DNA from: Bradyrhizobium sp. cir1 | GTDB taxonomy: Bacteria > Pseudomonadota > Alphaproteobacteria > Rhizobiales > Xanthobacteraceae | Length of the DNA stretch: 64,000 bases | NCBI RefSeq assembly: GCF_014198245.1 | Contig: NZ_JACIHE010000001.1 | Location: forward strand, 858,858 to 922,857 | Direction of reading: 5' to 3' | Program-made: the position numbers and the translations under genes | Notes under the pieces: generated by a model | Told to the model about the DNA's origin: nothing | The model's input: the letters and a program-made list of their open reading frames with translations, nothing else | The model's database searches: none | In this document: one piece after another, positions 18,221 through 27,365 of the stretch | Layout: each line of letters starts with the position of its first letter | Position numbering within the stretch: the stretch's first letter is position 1

Positions 18221-19813
18221 TCAGGTTCCGAGCAGCTCCCGCAGCTGTCGTTTCAGCACCTTGCCATTGGCGTTGCGCGGCAGAGGCTCGGCGGTGATCG
18301 CCATGGTCTCGGGGACCTTGTAGTCGGACAGCCGCTCGGCGCACCAGGCCCGCACGGCCTCGCTGGCGACCGGGCTGCGCGTCACCACCACGGCATGAAC
18401 GCGCTCGCCCAACACCGGGCAGGCCCTGGCGATGATCGCGCTCTCGATCACGGCGGGGTGCCCTGCCAGTACGGATTCGACCTCGGCCGAATAGATCTTC
18501 AGCCCGCCGCGATTGATCATGTCCTTCTGCCGGTCGAACACGCGGACGAAGCCTTCCGCATCGACCGAGCCGAGGTCGCCCGAGTGCCAGAAGCCGCCCG
18601 TGAAGCTTTCGGCGGTGGCCTTCGGATTATTCCAGTAGCCCTTGATGACGGAGGCGCTCTGGATCCAGAGCTCACCGATCTCGCCGGCAGGCAGCTCGCG
18701 CCCGTCCGTGTCTATCGCGACGATGCGCGCGCCGGGGCACGGCAGGCCGACGCTGTCGATATGGCTCGCCGTCAATTCGCCCGGCATGATCGTCGAGGGC
18801 GACGTCGTCTCGGTCGCCCCGTAGCAGTTCATCAGCTTGAGGCCGGGGATCGTCGCCTTGAGCTTCTCGATGGTCGCGACCGGCATCGGTGCGCCGCCGA
18901 AGCCGCCGATGCGCCAGCTCGACAGATCGTAGCTGCCGAAGTCGGGCTGCAGCAGGCAGAGGTTATACATCGCCGGCACCATCACGGTGTAGGTGACGCG
19001 CTCGCGCGCGGCGAGCTTGAGATAATCTGCCGCCTTGAACTCCGGCATGATGATCAGCGCGCCGGCGCAGCGGATCATGGTGGTGATGTTGGCGACGACG
19101 CCGGTGACGTGGCCGAGCGGCACGGCTGCGATGGAACGGTCCGTCTGCGTCAATTGCAGGCAGGACACGAACACCATCGAGGAATGCACGATGTTGCAAT
19201 GGGCGAGCATCGCGCCCTTCGGCTTGCCTGTCGTGCCCGAGGTGTAGAGGATCATCGCGGTGTCCTCCTCGCTCGTCTCGACCGGCGCCTGCGCCGGCGG
19301 ATTGTCTGCAAGCACCGAGAAGCGCGACAGATGCGGATCGTCATCGACAGCAATGCGGTGGATCACAGCGGGGACGTCCGACGCCTCGGGCAGCCGCTCG
19401 GCGAGCGCCGCTTCATGGATCAGGAGCTTCGCGCCGCAATCGGCGAGGACATAGGCGATCTCCGGCTTCTGCTGGCGCGTGCTGAGCAGCACCGTGACGA
19501 GGCCCTCATGCGCGGCGGCGAACAGCAACAGCGGAAATTCGACGCGGTTGCCGAGCAGGATCGCGACGCGATCGCCGCGCTGCAGGCCGAGCTTGCGAAA
19601 CCCGGCCGCGATCCGAGCGGCCCGGTCCGCCGCCTGCCGCCAGCTCAGCCGGACATCGCCTGCGATCAGCGCTTCGCCATTGGGATTGCGGGCGCAGGCG
19701 TCCGCGATCATCGCCCAGAGACTCGCCGGCCGGTCGCGGAACGCCGGGACGACGCGGTCGCCGAAGCGCGCCTCGAGGTGCATCGGCGGGATTTCTGAAT
19801 GCGACCAGTTCAT
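18221..19813 (-). CDS. AMP-dependent acyl-CoA synthetase/ligase family enzyme
   Basis: A 530-aa ANL-superfamily adenylating enzyme that activates a carboxylic acid via acyl-AMP, normally to the CoA thioester. The P-loop-like motif reads LYTSGTTGKPKGAML (about 190-204). A5 is NCYGATETT. A7/A8 are seen in WHSGDLGSVDAEGFVRVFDR and KDMINRGGLKIYSAEVE. The catalytic A10 lysine is in PRNANGKVLKR near the C-terminus. Length fits medium/long-chain fatty acid or aryl-CoA ligases; the acid is unknown. The next gene downstream is 166 bases away. Confidence 0.9.
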   Translation of the reverse strand: MNWSHSEIPPMHLEARFGDRVVPAFRDRPASLWAMIADACARNPNGEALIAGDVRLSWRQAADRAARIAAGFRKLGLQRGDRVAILLGNRVEFPLLLFAAAHEGLVTVLLSTRQQKPEIAYVLADCGAKLLIHEAALAERLPEASDVPAVIHRIAVDDDPHLSRFSVLADNPPAQAPVETSEEDTAMILYTSGTTGKPKGAMLAHCNIVHSSMVFVSCLQLTQTDRSIAAVPLGHVTGVVANITTMIRCAGALIIMPEFKAADYLKLAARERVTYTVMVPAMYNLCLLQPDFGSYDLSSWRIGGFGGAPMPVATIEKLKATIPGLKLMNCYGATETTSPSTIMPGELTASHIDSVGLPCPGARIVAIDTDGRELPAGEIGELWIQSASVIKGYWNNPKATAESFTGGFWHSGDLGSVDAEGFVRVFDRQKDMINRGGLKIYSAEVESVLAGHPAVIESAIIARACPVLGERVHAVVVTRSPVASEAVRAWCAERLSDYKVPETMAITAEPLPRNANGKVLKRQLRELLGT

Positions 19814-19886
19814 CGGAACGCCCTGAGCTTGTTGCTCTTGTTATCTTCCGCGCACGAATGTGAGGGGCCTGTCTTGCGCCGATCGG

Positions 19887-20471
19887 CTAGACGCCCACGA
19901 CGGGAACACCGATCACGACGGGATGGAACGCAAAGGCCAGCGCCAGATAAGCGACGACACCGACTGCAACCGCGATCAGATCATTGGTGACGCCGCCGAC
20001 CGGAATTGGCGGTCCACCGGCATCGGCGCGATGCTTGAGCGTGATACGGTCATACACCGCCCAGCCCAGGAACGAGCCGAACAGGATGATGGAGCCGAGA
20101 TCGCCGTTGGCGAGAAGATGCGCGGCCGCCCACAGCTTGATGCCGGCCAGCATCGGATGCTTCAGCGTCGCATAGATGCGCCCGCGCAAATAGGAGGCGA
20201 CCACCAGGATGACCGCGGGCAGCATCAGCGCCAGCGTGATGTGCTTCAGCGCCTTCGGCGGATACCAGACGTCGATCCAGCCGGAGCTGCGATAATGGGA
20301 AAAGCCCCAGATGATCAGCGCCAGCCCCGCCAGCGAGACCACCGAGTAGAGGAGCTTGTACGTCCCCTCGCCCAGCCTTGCGATGGCCTGCGCGCGCGCC
20401 TCGCGTTTCGATGTGAAAACATGGGCCGCGAAAAACAGCACCAGCCCCAGGATCATGACCAGCAGACCCAC
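19887..20471 (-). CDS. NnrU family membrane protein
   Basis: A 194-aa polytopic membrane protein starting MGLLVMILGLVLFFAAHVFT, with about five TM helices and the NnrU-family pattern (HPMLAGIKLWAAAHLLANGD). NnrU was first linked to nitrite/nitric-oxide metabolism in denitrifiers. The family is related to isoprenylcysteine methyltransferase-like membrane proteins and its reaction is not settled. No denitrification genes adjoin it here. Confidence 0.88.
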   Translation of the reverse strand: MGLLVMILGLVLFFAAHVFTSKREARAQAIARLGEGTYKLLYSVVSLAGLALIIWGFSHYRSSGWIDVWYPPKALKHITLALMLPAVILVVASYLRGRIYATLKHPMLAGIKLWAAAHLLANGDLGSIILFGSFLGWAVYDRITLKHRADAGGPPIPVGGVTNDLIAVAVGVVAYLALAFAFHPVVIGVPVVGV

Positions 20472-20540
20472 GACATCCTCCCCTCAAGCAGCCCCCGCCC
20501 CTGAGGTATCATCGATTGGCCGATGGTCGCAACTCTCTCA

Positions 20541-20663
20541 CCCCTCATGGTGAGGAGCGCGCCCTTGCGCGCGTCTCGAACCATGCAGGCCCGGCCGTCG
20601 CAACAACGGGGGCCTTTCATCCTTCGAGACGCGCGTGAAGGACGCGCTCCTCAGGATGAGGGG
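20541..20663. repeat. Long imperfect inverted repeat (REP/BIME-like)
   Basis: The left arm (20541-20585, beginning CCCCTCATGGTGAGGAGCGC) is mirrored by the right arm (20618-20663, ending CTCAGGATGAGGGG) with few mismatches and about 32 bases between. It lies between nnrU and the following minus-strand gene. Such dispersed palindromes are common in Bradyrhizobium genomes. Confidence 0.7.
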
Positions 20664-20669
20664 ATAGAG

Positions 20670-21248
20670 CTATTTTGCCAGCTCCCGATTATCGACATAG
20701 CGGATCGCGATCGGCCGGCCGGCCAGGGCGCCGCCGAGACCGCTGGTGAATTTCAGCGGCAGGCAGGCGTTCAGCGATGCATTGATCGCCTTCAAGTAGG
20801 TCGTTCGGGTGTCCGCGGGGACGCCAGCGGTCGCAAAGGTCAAGCGCGGCGGCCCGATCAGGCTGCCCGCCTTGTTGAAGCTGAAGCGCACCGCCATCTG
20901 CATGCCCGCCCGCGCATTGTCCCCTGGCGGCGACCAGCAGGTGCGCAGCTCGGCGAAGAGGTCGCCGATCGTGTCGAGATCGTGATCCGGCTTCTGGTAT
21001 TTGGCGCGATCGGCCTCGGATGGAACGCTCTCGATCGTCAGCTGCAGATTTTGCCCATAGGGATAGTCGATCTCGGGAATGCAGGGGCCGGGCTCGAGCG
21101 GACTGCAATAGGACGGCGTGCAGGGCCGATAGTCGAGCACGCTGCACGGCTCGTGCGCGAACGGGATCGGATTGATCTGACGTCGCTGCGCGTCGGCGGC
21201 CGCGGTTGATATTGCCAGCAGTACGAGAACGAGAATGCCGCGCCACAT
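20670..21248 (-). CDS. Secreted protein with TonB-C-like end, unknown
   Basis: A 192-aa protein with a signal peptide (MWRGILVLVLLAISTAAADA). A Cys/Pro-rich segment (CSVLDYRPCTPSYCSPLEPG) follows, then a C-terminal domain of alternating strands (MQMAVRFSFNKAGSLIG, ALAGRPIAIRYV) that resembles the TonB/TolA C-terminal fold. The start at 21248 was preferred over the upstream ATG at 21305 because it gives a clean signal peptide. I do not know its function. It stands alone. Confidence 0.7.
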   Translation of the reverse strand: MWRGILVLVLLAISTAAADAQRRQINPIPFAHEPCSVLDYRPCTPSYCSPLEPGPCIPEIDYPYGQNLQLTIESVPSEADRAKYQKPDHDLDTIGDLFAELRTCWSPPGDNARAGMQMAVRFSFNKAGSLIGPPRLTFATAGVPADTRTTYLKAINASLNACLPLKFTSGLGGALAGRPIAIRYVDNRELAK

Positions 21249-21344
21249 GATGCGAGCTCGCAGGGTCACATAGCCAAAAAGTGGCATTGCCCCCGATGAC
21301 GTCAAGCCTGCGGCTGTTCACGTGCTCGCGTTTAGGCACCCTGT

Positions 21345-21515
21345 CGTCGCCCGGCTTGCCGTCTTCGCTAAAGCTACGCCGGCCCAATACCGAAAGCCCG
21401 GCGAAGCCTTGGCGGAGCCGGGACCGGGCGACCCAGTACTCCGAGACGAATGTGATTAAATCGAGAGGCCGCGGCGTACTGGATGCCCCGGTCAAGCCGG
21501 GGCATGACAGCGGAT
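21345..21515. repeat. Cluster of palindromic repeats in the prfC downstream region
   Basis: Several GC-rich inverted repeats fill this stretch. The clearest is ATGCCCCGG (21483-21491) with CCGGGGCAT (21497-21505). CGCCCGG motifs at about 21349 and 21425 form another. No gene is present between 21249 and 21547. Confidence 0.6.
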
Positions 21516-21547
21516 GTCTTGGCTGGAGAGCGGCCAGAACGACTGCC

Positions 21548-23170
21548 CTACCCCTTCTTCTTGACGTCCTTGACGTTGGCGAACTCGATGCCCTCGGCGC
21601 GTTCTTTGGTGTAGCCGAGATAGAACTCGTTCCTGGCGAGATACACGGGGTCGCCGTCGACGTCGTCGGCGATGCTCGAGGTGTTGGCGGCGATGAAGGT
21701 GTCGAGCTTCTTGCGGTCCTCCGAGGAGACCCAGCGCGCGAGCTGGAATTCGCTGACCTCGAACTCGACCGGCAGCGAATATTCCGCCTCCAGCCGCGCC
21801 TTCAGCACGTCGAGCTGCAGCGCGCCGACCACGCCGACCAGCGCCGGGGCGCCGTCGCGCGGGCGGAACACCTGCACCACGCCCTCTTCCGACATCTGCT
21901 GCAGCGCTTCCTTCAGCTTCTTCGCCTTCATCGCGTCGGTGAGACGGACGCGGCGGACGATTTCCGGCGCGAAGCTCGGCACGCCGACGAAAGTGAAATC
22001 CTCGCCCTCGGTCAGCGTGTCACCGATGCGCAGCGTGCCGTGATTGGGAATGCCGACGACGTCGCCGGCAAAGGCTTCGTCCGCGACCGACCGGTCCTGC
22101 GCGAAGAAGAATTGCGGGCTCGACAGCGGCATGCTCTTGCCGGTGCGCACCAGCTTGGCCTTCATGCCGCGGCTGAGCTTGCCCGAGCACAGCCGCGCGA
22201 AGGCGATGCGGTCGCGGTGGTTCGGATCCATGTTGGCCTGGATCTTGAACACGAAGGCGCTCATGCGCGGATCGGTGGCCTCGACCTTGCGCTGGTCGCT
22301 CTCCTGCGCGCGCGGCTCGGGCGCGAACTTGCCGAGACCTTCGAGCAAGTCGCCGACGCCGAAATTGCGCAGCGCGCTGCCGAAATAGACCGGCGTCAGA
22401 TGGCCCTCGCGGAATGCGCCGAGCTCGAACGGTTTCGAGGCCTCGGTGACGAGCTCGAGCTCGTCCTTCACGGCGGACACATCGAGGTTGGCGTTGAGCT
22501 TGGCGAGCTCGGCAATCTCGATCTGCTGCGCCGCGCCGGTCTTGGCGCCGCCGCCTTCGAGCAGGCGCACGCCGCCATTGACGACGTCATAGGTGCCGAG
22601 GAAGTCGCGGCCGCGGCCGACCGGCCAAGTCATCGGCGTGGTGTCGAGCGCCAGCGTCTTCTCGATCTCGTCGAGCAGCTCGAACACGTCGCGACTCTCG
22701 CGGTCCATCTTGTTGATGAAGGTGATGATCGGGATGTCGCGCAGACGGCACACCTCGAACAGCTTTCGGGTGCGCGCCTCGATGCCCTTGGCGGCGTCGA
22801 TCACCATGACGGCGGAATCGACCGCGGTGAGCGTGCGATAGGTGTCCTCCGAAAAGTCCTCGTGGCCCGGCGTGTCCAGCAGGTTGAAGACGAGGCCTTC
22901 GAACTCGAAGGTCATCACCGAGGTCACGACCGAGATGCCGCGCTCGCGCTCGATCTTCATCCAGTCCGAACGGGTGTTGCGGCGCTCGCCCTTGGCCTTG
23001 ACCTGACCGGCGAGGTTGATGGCGCCGCCGAACAGCAGCAGCTTCTCGGTCAGCGTGGTCTTGCCGGCGTCGGGGTGGGAGATGATCGCAAAGGTCCGCC
23101 GGCGCGCCACTTCAGCGGCAAGCGGGGAACGGGCCGGCGATTCGGCTGCGGTGGTGGCGATGTCGGACAT
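21548..23170 (-). CDS. prfC: Peptide chain release factor 3
   Basis: A 540-aa translational GTPase that recycles RF1/RF2 from terminated ribosomes. G1 is SHPDAGKTT (about 36-44), G2 lies in the RGISVVTSVM stretch, G3 is DTPGHEDF and G4 is NKMDR. Domains II and III follow, and the RF3 C-terminal domain ends in a Lys-rich tail. Length and motifs match RF3 rather than EF-G. It is the only minus-strand gene of its unit; the guanidine exporter diverges upstream. Confidence 0.96.
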   Translation of the reverse strand: MSDIATTAAESPARSPLAAEVARRRTFAIISHPDAGKTTLTEKLLLFGGAINLAGQVKAKGERRNTRSDWMKIERERGISVVTSVMTFEFEGLVFNLLDTPGHEDFSEDTYRTLTAVDSAVMVIDAAKGIEARTRKLFEVCRLRDIPIITFINKMDRESRDVFELLDEIEKTLALDTTPMTWPVGRGRDFLGTYDVVNGGVRLLEGGGAKTGAAQQIEIAELAKLNANLDVSAVKDELELVTEASKPFELGAFREGHLTPVYFGSALRNFGVGDLLEGLGKFAPEPRAQESDQRKVEATDPRMSAFVFKIQANMDPNHRDRIAFARLCSGKLSRGMKAKLVRTGKSMPLSSPQFFFAQDRSVADEAFAGDVVGIPNHGTLRIGDTLTEGEDFTFVGVPSFAPEIVRRVRLTDAMKAKKLKEALQQMSEEGVVQVFRPRDGAPALVGVVGALQLDVLKARLEAEYSLPVEFEVSEFQLARWVSSEDRKKLDTFIAANTSSIADDVDGDPVYLARNEFYLGYTKERAEGIEFANVKDVKKKG

Positions 23171-23256
23171 GGCGGGAGCGTTTGGCAGGGAAACTGGGCT
23201 CGATCAAGCCTGATTTGGTGATTGCGGAGCCCCTCGGCCAGCCCCATATCGCCGTT

Positions 23257-23311
23257 TGGGAGGGACGGCCCTCCTATCCCACCAGCAGATCAGCCGCGGG
23301 GACGACCCTGC
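23257..23311 (+). promoter_or_regulatory. Guanidine-II (mini-ykkC) riboswitch
   Basis: Two hairpins carry the diagnostic ACGR tetraloops. P1: GGAGGG (23259-23264), loop ACGG (23265-23268), CCCTCC (23269-23274). P2: GCGGGG (23296-23301), loop ACGA (23302-23305), CCCTGC (23306-23311, one G-U pair). Both loops and the two-hairpin layout match the guanidine-II class, which controls SugE/Gdx exporters. The CCCTCC arm is also perfectly complementary to the Shine-Dalgarno GGAGGG at 23319-23324. A simple switch follows: ligand-stabilised P1 releases the ribosome binding site. Confidence 0.88.
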
Positions 23312-23329
23312 CGTGAATGGAGGGTCGTG

Positions 23330-23644
23330 ATGGCCTGGAGCATCCTGTTCGTCGCCGGCCTCCTCGAGATCACCTGGGCGATCGGCCTGAAATATACCGA
23401 GGGCTTTACCAGGCTTGTTCCTTCCATCGTCACGCTCGCCGCGATGGCCGGCAGCGTCATCCTGCTCGGGCTCGCGCTCAAATCGCTGCCCGTCGGAACC
23501 GCCTATGCGGTCTGGACCGGGATCGGCGCAGTCGGCACCGCGACGCTTGGCATCGTCCTGTTCGGCGAGCCGGCCGCGGCCTTTCGCCTCGCCAGCATCG
23601 GACTGATCATCGCCGGCATCATCGGGCTGAAGCTCGTCACCTGA
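23330..23644 (+). CDS. sugE: SMR-family guanidinium exporter
   Basis: A 104-aa, four-TM small multidrug resistance protein of the SugE/Gdx type, which exchanges guanidinium for protons as an antiparallel dimer. The N-terminal [20 protein letters not shown] carries the essential membrane Glu (about residue 13) and the SugE-type WAIGLKYT pattern. The start at 23330 (MAWSILF) was chosen over the longer frame because GGAGGG lies five bases upstream and a guanidine riboswitch precedes it. The C-terminal codons overlap the convergent pit gene by 8 bases. Confidence 0.93.
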   Translation: MAWSILFVAGLLEITWAIGLKYTEGFTRLVPSIVTLAAMAGSVILLGLALKSLPVGTAYAVWTGIGAVGTATLGIVLFGEPAAAFRLASIGLIIAGIIGLKLVT

Positions 23645-24644
23645 CGAAGATCTTGACCGCCCACCAGGTCAGCGCGGCCACGATCGCCGAGGCCGGGATC
23701 GTAATCACCCAGGCATAGACAATCGAGCTTGCGACGTTCCAGCGCACCGCCGAGACGCGGCGGGCCGCGCCAACGCCGACGATGGCGCCAGTGATGGTGT
23801 GGGTGGTCGAGACGGGAACCCCGAGGAAGGTCGCCATGAACAGGGTCGCCGCGCCGCCCGTTTCGGCGCAGAAGCCCTGCATCGGCGTCAGCTTGGTGAT
23901 GCGCAGACCCATGGTGCGGACGATGCGCCAGCCGCCCATCAGCGTGCCCAGCGCCATCGCCGCCTGGCAGGACAGCACCACCCAGAACGGCACCGAGAAG
24001 TCGCTGCCGAGATGGCCCTGCGAGTACAGCAGCACGGCGATGATGCCCATGGTCTTCTGCGCGTCGTTGCCGCCATGGCCGAGCGAATAGAGCGAGGCGG
24101 AGGCGAATTGCAGGATACGGAAGGCGCGGTCGACCGCGAACGGCGTCGAGCGCACCGACAGCCAGGACACGATCGCGACCAGCATCATCGCAAGCAGGAA
24201 GCCGACCAGCGGCGACAGCACGATCGCCAGCACCGTCTTGGACAATCCGCTCCACACCGCCGCCGAAATCCCCGCTTTCGCCATGCCGCCGCCGACGAGG
24301 CCTCCGATCAGCGCGTGCGACGATGAAGACGGGATGCCGAGCGCCCAGGTCACGAGGTTCCAGACGATGGCGCCGATCAGGGCCGCGAAGATCACCTGGG
24401 CATCGACGATCGAGGGATCGATGATGCCGGTGCCGATGGTCTGGGCGACGTGCAGGCCGAACACCATGAAGGCGACGAAATTGAAGAACGCGGCCCAGAA
24501 CACCGCGAACTGCGGCCGCAGCACGCGGGTCGAGACGATGGTCGCGATCGAATTGGCGGCGTCGTGCAGGCCGTTCAGGAAGTCGAACAGCAGCGCCACG
24601 GCGATCAAGCCGACCAGGACGGGAACACCCAACGCAGCATCCAC
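23637..24644 (-). CDS. pit: Inorganic phosphate transporter, PiT family
   Basis: A 335-aa low-affinity phosphate permease of the inner membrane. Both signature repeats are seen: [20 protein letters not shown] near the N-terminus and [15 protein letters not shown] in the second half. About ten TM helices are predicted by eye. It lies 9 bases after the DUF47 gene on the same strand, the orfA-pit arrangement known from Sinorhizobium, so the two are surely one operon. A Pho-box-like site lies upstream of the operon. Confidence 0.95.
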   Translation of the reverse strand: MDAALGVPVLVGLIAVALLFDFLNGLHDAANSIATIVSTRVLRPQFAVFWAAFFNFVAFMVFGLHVAQTIGTGIIDPSIVDAQVIFAALIGAIVWNLVTWALGIPSSSSHALIGGLVGGGMAKAGISAAVWSGLSKTVLAIVLSPLVGFLLAMMLVAIVSWLSVRSTPFAVDRAFRILQFASASLYSLGHGGNDAQKTMGIIAVLLYSQGHLGSDFSVPFWVVLSCQAAMALGTLMGGWRIVRTMGLRITKLTPMQGFCAETGGAATLFMATFLGVPVSTTHTITGAIVGVGAARRVSAVRWNVASSIVYAWVITIPASAIVAALTWWAVKIFVR

Positions 24645-24653
24645 GGCCCTGCC

Positions 24654-25298
24654 CTACACCTGCTCGATGACGATGCTGTTGATCTCGTTCGCGACGTCAT
24701 CGAAGCGATCGGCCACCTTCTCGAGGTGGTCGTAGATCTCGACGCCGACGATGAAATCCATCGCGTTGCCTTCGCGGTGCTTCAGAAACAGCTCCTTCAG
24801 CCCGATGTCGTGGAGATCGTCGACGCGGCCTTCGAGCTTGCCGAGCTCTTCCGTGATCGCGGTCAGCATGGCGACGTTCGGGCCGATCGACTGCATCAGC
24901 GGCAGCGCGCGGCCGACCAGATTGGCGCATTCGATCAGAAGCGCGCCGATCTCCCGCATCGGCGGCTCGAAGCTGCGGACCTCGAACAGCATCACGGCCT
25001 TGGCCGTCTGCTGCATCTGGTCGATGGCATCGTCCATCGAGGTGATGAGGTTCTTGATGTCACCGCGGTCGAACGGGGTGATGAAGGTGCGGCGCACCGC
25101 CGTCAGCACCTCGCGGGTGATGTTGTCGGCATCGTTCTCGAACTGGTTGACGCGCTGGCAATAGACCGGCGTCTCCTCGCCCCCGTTGAGCACGCCCTGG
25201 AGCGCAATCGCGCCCTGGATCACGGTCTGGGCATGGCGGTCGAACAGCTCGAAGAACCGTTCTTCCTTGGGCAGGAACGCACGAAACCATCGCATCAT
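24654..25298 (-). CDS. DUF47 (PhoU-like) accessory protein of Pit
   Basis: A 214-aa, mostly helical cytoplasmic protein of the DUF47/PhoU_div family. It starts MMRWFRAFLPKEERFFELFD and contains the ENDADNITREV signature (about 60-70), which is typical of PhoU-like metal-binding bundles. Its partner is the downstream pit gene, 9 bases away. In Sinorhizobium the equivalent pair is orfA-pit. A regulatory role in phosphate uptake is inferred from family and context. Confidence 0.93.
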   Translation of the reverse strand: MMRWFRAFLPKEERFFELFDRHAQTVIQGAIALQGVLNGGEETPVYCQRVNQFENDADNITREVLTAVRRTFITPFDRGDIKNLITSMDDAIDQMQQTAKAVMLFEVRSFEPPMREIGALLIECANLVGRALPLMQSIGPNVAMLTAITEELGKLEGRVDDLHDIGLKELFLKHREGNAMDFIVGVEIYDHLEKVADRFDDVANEINSIVIEQV

Positions 25299-25340
25299 GG
25301 GGATAGGCTACCGGTTGGAAAATGGCCTGGCCCGAACGGG

Positions 25341-25358
25341 CCGTCACAAAACTGTCAT
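25341..25358. promoter_or_regulatory. Putative Pho box before the DUF47-pit operon
   Basis: CCGTCAC-AAAA-CTGTCAT: two heptamers separated by four A. The second fully matches the alphaproteobacterial PhoB half-site CTGTCAT and the first matches in five of seven positions. The site lies 43 bases upstream of the DUF47 start and points against the direction of transcription. Binding is inferred. Confidence 0.5.
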
Positions 25359-25455
25359 AGACCATTTTCGATCCGCACGCGTGTCATCTCACGCCTGCGG
25401 AACCAGTTCATCCACCACTTTCAGGCGACGGCTAACCTTACGTTAAATCAATGAC

Positions 25456-26424
25456 TTAGAGCGAGCGGCGGAAGTAATGCGCGATTTCGCCGACGACGCC
25501 GCGGCGGAAGGTGAGCACGCAGATCACGAAGATCGAGCCCTGGATCACCGTCACCCACTGGCCGAAGCCCGCCAGATATTGCTGCATGGCGATGATCACG
25601 AAGGCCCCGACCACGGGGCCGAAGATGGTACCGAGGCCGCCGACCAGCGTCATCAGCACGACTTCGCCCGACATCGACCAATGCACGTCGGTGAGCGAGG
25701 CATTCTGGGCCACGAACACTTTCAGCGCACCGGCAAAACCGGCCAGCGTGCCGGACAGGACGAAGGCCAGGAACTTGTACTGGTCGGTCCGGTAGCCGAG
25801 GGAAATCGCGCGCTGCTCGTTCTCTCGGATCGACTTCAGCACCTCGCCGAACGGCGAGTTGATGATGCGGAAGATCAGCAGGAAGCCGGCGAGGAACCCG
25901 ACCAGCACGACGTAATAGAGCACCGTCGGCTTGGACAGATCGAAGATGCCGAACATGTGTCCTTGCGGGATACCCTGGATGCCGTCCTCACCGTGGGTGA
26001 ACGGGGCCTGGAGGTAGATGAAGTACAGCAGCTGCGACAGCGCCAGCGTGATCATCGAGAAATAGATGCCCTGGCGGCGGATCGAGATGTAGCCGGTCAC
26101 GATCGAGAGCACGAAAGCCGCGGCGACGCCGACGAGGATGCCGAGCTCGGGCGGCAACGCCCACACCTTCAACGCATGCGCGCTGCAATAGCCGGCTGTC
26201 CCTAAGAACATAGCGTGGCCGAACGACAAGAGACCGCCATAGCCGATCAAAAGATTGAAGGCGCAGGCGAGCAGCGCAAAGCACAGCGCCTGCATCACGA
26301 AGAACGGATAGACTCCCGTGAATGGCACCGACGCCAGCAGCAGCGCCATCACCACGAATACGATCATCTCGTCGCGCATCGCACGCGGGGTCGTAGGCAG
26401 CGTGTCGTCCGTCAGGGTTGTCAT
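25456..26424 (-). CDS. livM: Branched-chain amino acid ABC permease LivM
   Basis: A 322-aa inner-membrane permease of the LivM type, with about 9-10 TM helices and the family motif GYGGLLSFGHAMFLG (about residues 60-74). A second conserved stretch, REN(E)QRAISLGY, is the cytoplasmic EAA-like loop that contacts the ATPases. It is the last gene of the livG-F-K-H-M unit, one base after livH. The substrate range in rhizobial Liv systems is broader than branched-chain amino acids. Confidence 0.93.
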   Translation of the reverse strand: MTTLTDDTLPTTPRAMRDEMIVFVVMALLLASVPFTGVYPFFVMQALCFALLACAFNLLIGYGGLLSFGHAMFLGTAGYCSAHALKVWALPPELGILVGVAAAFVLSIVTGYISIRRQGIYFSMITLALSQLLYFIYLQAPFTHGEDGIQGIPQGHMFGIFDLSKPTVLYYVVLVGFLAGFLLIFRIINSPFGEVLKSIRENEQRAISLGYRTDQYKFLAFVLSGTLAGFAGALKVFVAQNASLTDVHWSMSGEVVLMTLVGGLGTIFGPVVGAFVIIAMQQYLAGFGQWVTVIQGSIFVICVLTFRRGVVGEIAHYFRRSL

Positions 26425-26425
26425 A

Positions 26426-27289
26426 TCAGGCCGCCCTTCCCGTCAATCCCGTCGGCTTCACCAAGAGCACCAGCACCATCAGCACGAACACGACGGTGTT
26501 GGACGCCTCGGGGTAGAAATACTTGGTCAGGCCCTCGATTACACCGAGCGCAAAGCCCGTGATGATGGAGCCCATGATCGATCCCATGCCGCCGATCACC
26601 ACCACGGCGAACACGACGATGATGAGGTCGGCGCCCATCAGCGGGCGCACCTGGTTGATCGGCGCCGAGAGCACACCGGCGAGCGCGGCAAGACCGACGC
26701 CGAGGCCGTAGGTCAGCGTGATCATGCGCGGCACGTTGATGCCGAAGGCGCGAACCAGCGTCGGATTTTCGGTGGCGGCGCGCAGGTAGGCGCCGAGCTG
26801 CGTCTTCTCGATCAGGTACCAGGTTCCCAAACACACGACCAGCGAGAACACGACGACCCAGCCGCGGTAGATGGGCAGGAACATGAAACCGAGATTCATG
26901 CCGCCTCTGAGTTGATCCGGAATGGCGTAAGGCAGGCCCGAGGAGCCGAAATAGTTCTGGAACACGCCCTGCACGATGAGCGCGATGCCGAAGGTCAGCA
27001 GCAGACCGTAGAGATGGTCGAGCCCGGTCAAGAATTTCAGCATGGTCCGTTCCAGGATCATGCCGAAGATGCCGACGATGATCGGCGCCAGCAGCAACGC
27101 CCACCAGTAATTGATGCCGCCGAGGTTCAACAGGAAATAGGCGGCGAAGGCGCCCATCATGTAGAGCGCGCCATGGGCGAAGTTGATGATGTTGAGCATG
27201 CCGAAAATCACGGCAAGCCCGAGACTGAGCAGCGCGTAGAACGAGCCGTTGATCAGTCCCACAAGTAGCTGAGCGTAGAGAGCCTGCAT
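26426..27289 (-). CDS. livH: Branched-chain amino acid ABC permease LivH
   Basis: A 287-aa permease of the LivH type. It starts MQALYAQLLVGLINGSFYAL, the usual N-terminus, followed by SLGLAVIFGMLNIINFAHGA and the ENPTLVRAFGIN loop. It pairs with LivM to form the membrane channel for the binding protein encoded just upstream. The gene follows livK after 76 bases that contain a strong hairpin, and its stop is one base from livM. Confidence 0.94.
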   Translation of the reverse strand: MQALYAQLLVGLINGSFYALLSLGLAVIFGMLNIINFAHGALYMMGAFAAYFLLNLGGINYWWALLLAPIIVGIFGMILERTMLKFLTGLDHLYGLLLTFGIALIVQGVFQNYFGSSGLPYAIPDQLRGGMNLGFMFLPIYRGWVVVFSLVVCLGTWYLIEKTQLGAYLRAATENPTLVRAFGINVPRMITLTYGLGVGLAALAGVLSAPINQVRPLMGADLIIVVFAVVVIGGMGSIMGSIITGFALGVIEGLTKYFYPEASNTVVFVLMVLVLLVKPTGLTGRAA

Positions 27290-27328
27290 CGATTCCGCAC
27301 CCGGTCCCTTCGGCGTTCTTCAACAGCA

Positions 27329-27352
27329 GGCCGGCGCCGTTGCGCGCCGGCC
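27329..27352 (-). terminator. Hairpin between livK and livH
   Basis: GGCCGGCGC (27329-27337) pairs with GCGCCGGCC (27344-27352) around a six-base loop. Placed after the binding-protein gene and before the permeases, it probably reduces read-through or protects the livK message, giving more binding protein than permease. No T-tract was seen. Confidence 0.55.
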
Positions 27353-27365
27353 CGCATCGTCACCG

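Noticed and set aside
21281..23221. 646-codon plus-strand frame opposite prfC
   Set aside because: Antisense of RF3, including its GTPase motifs.
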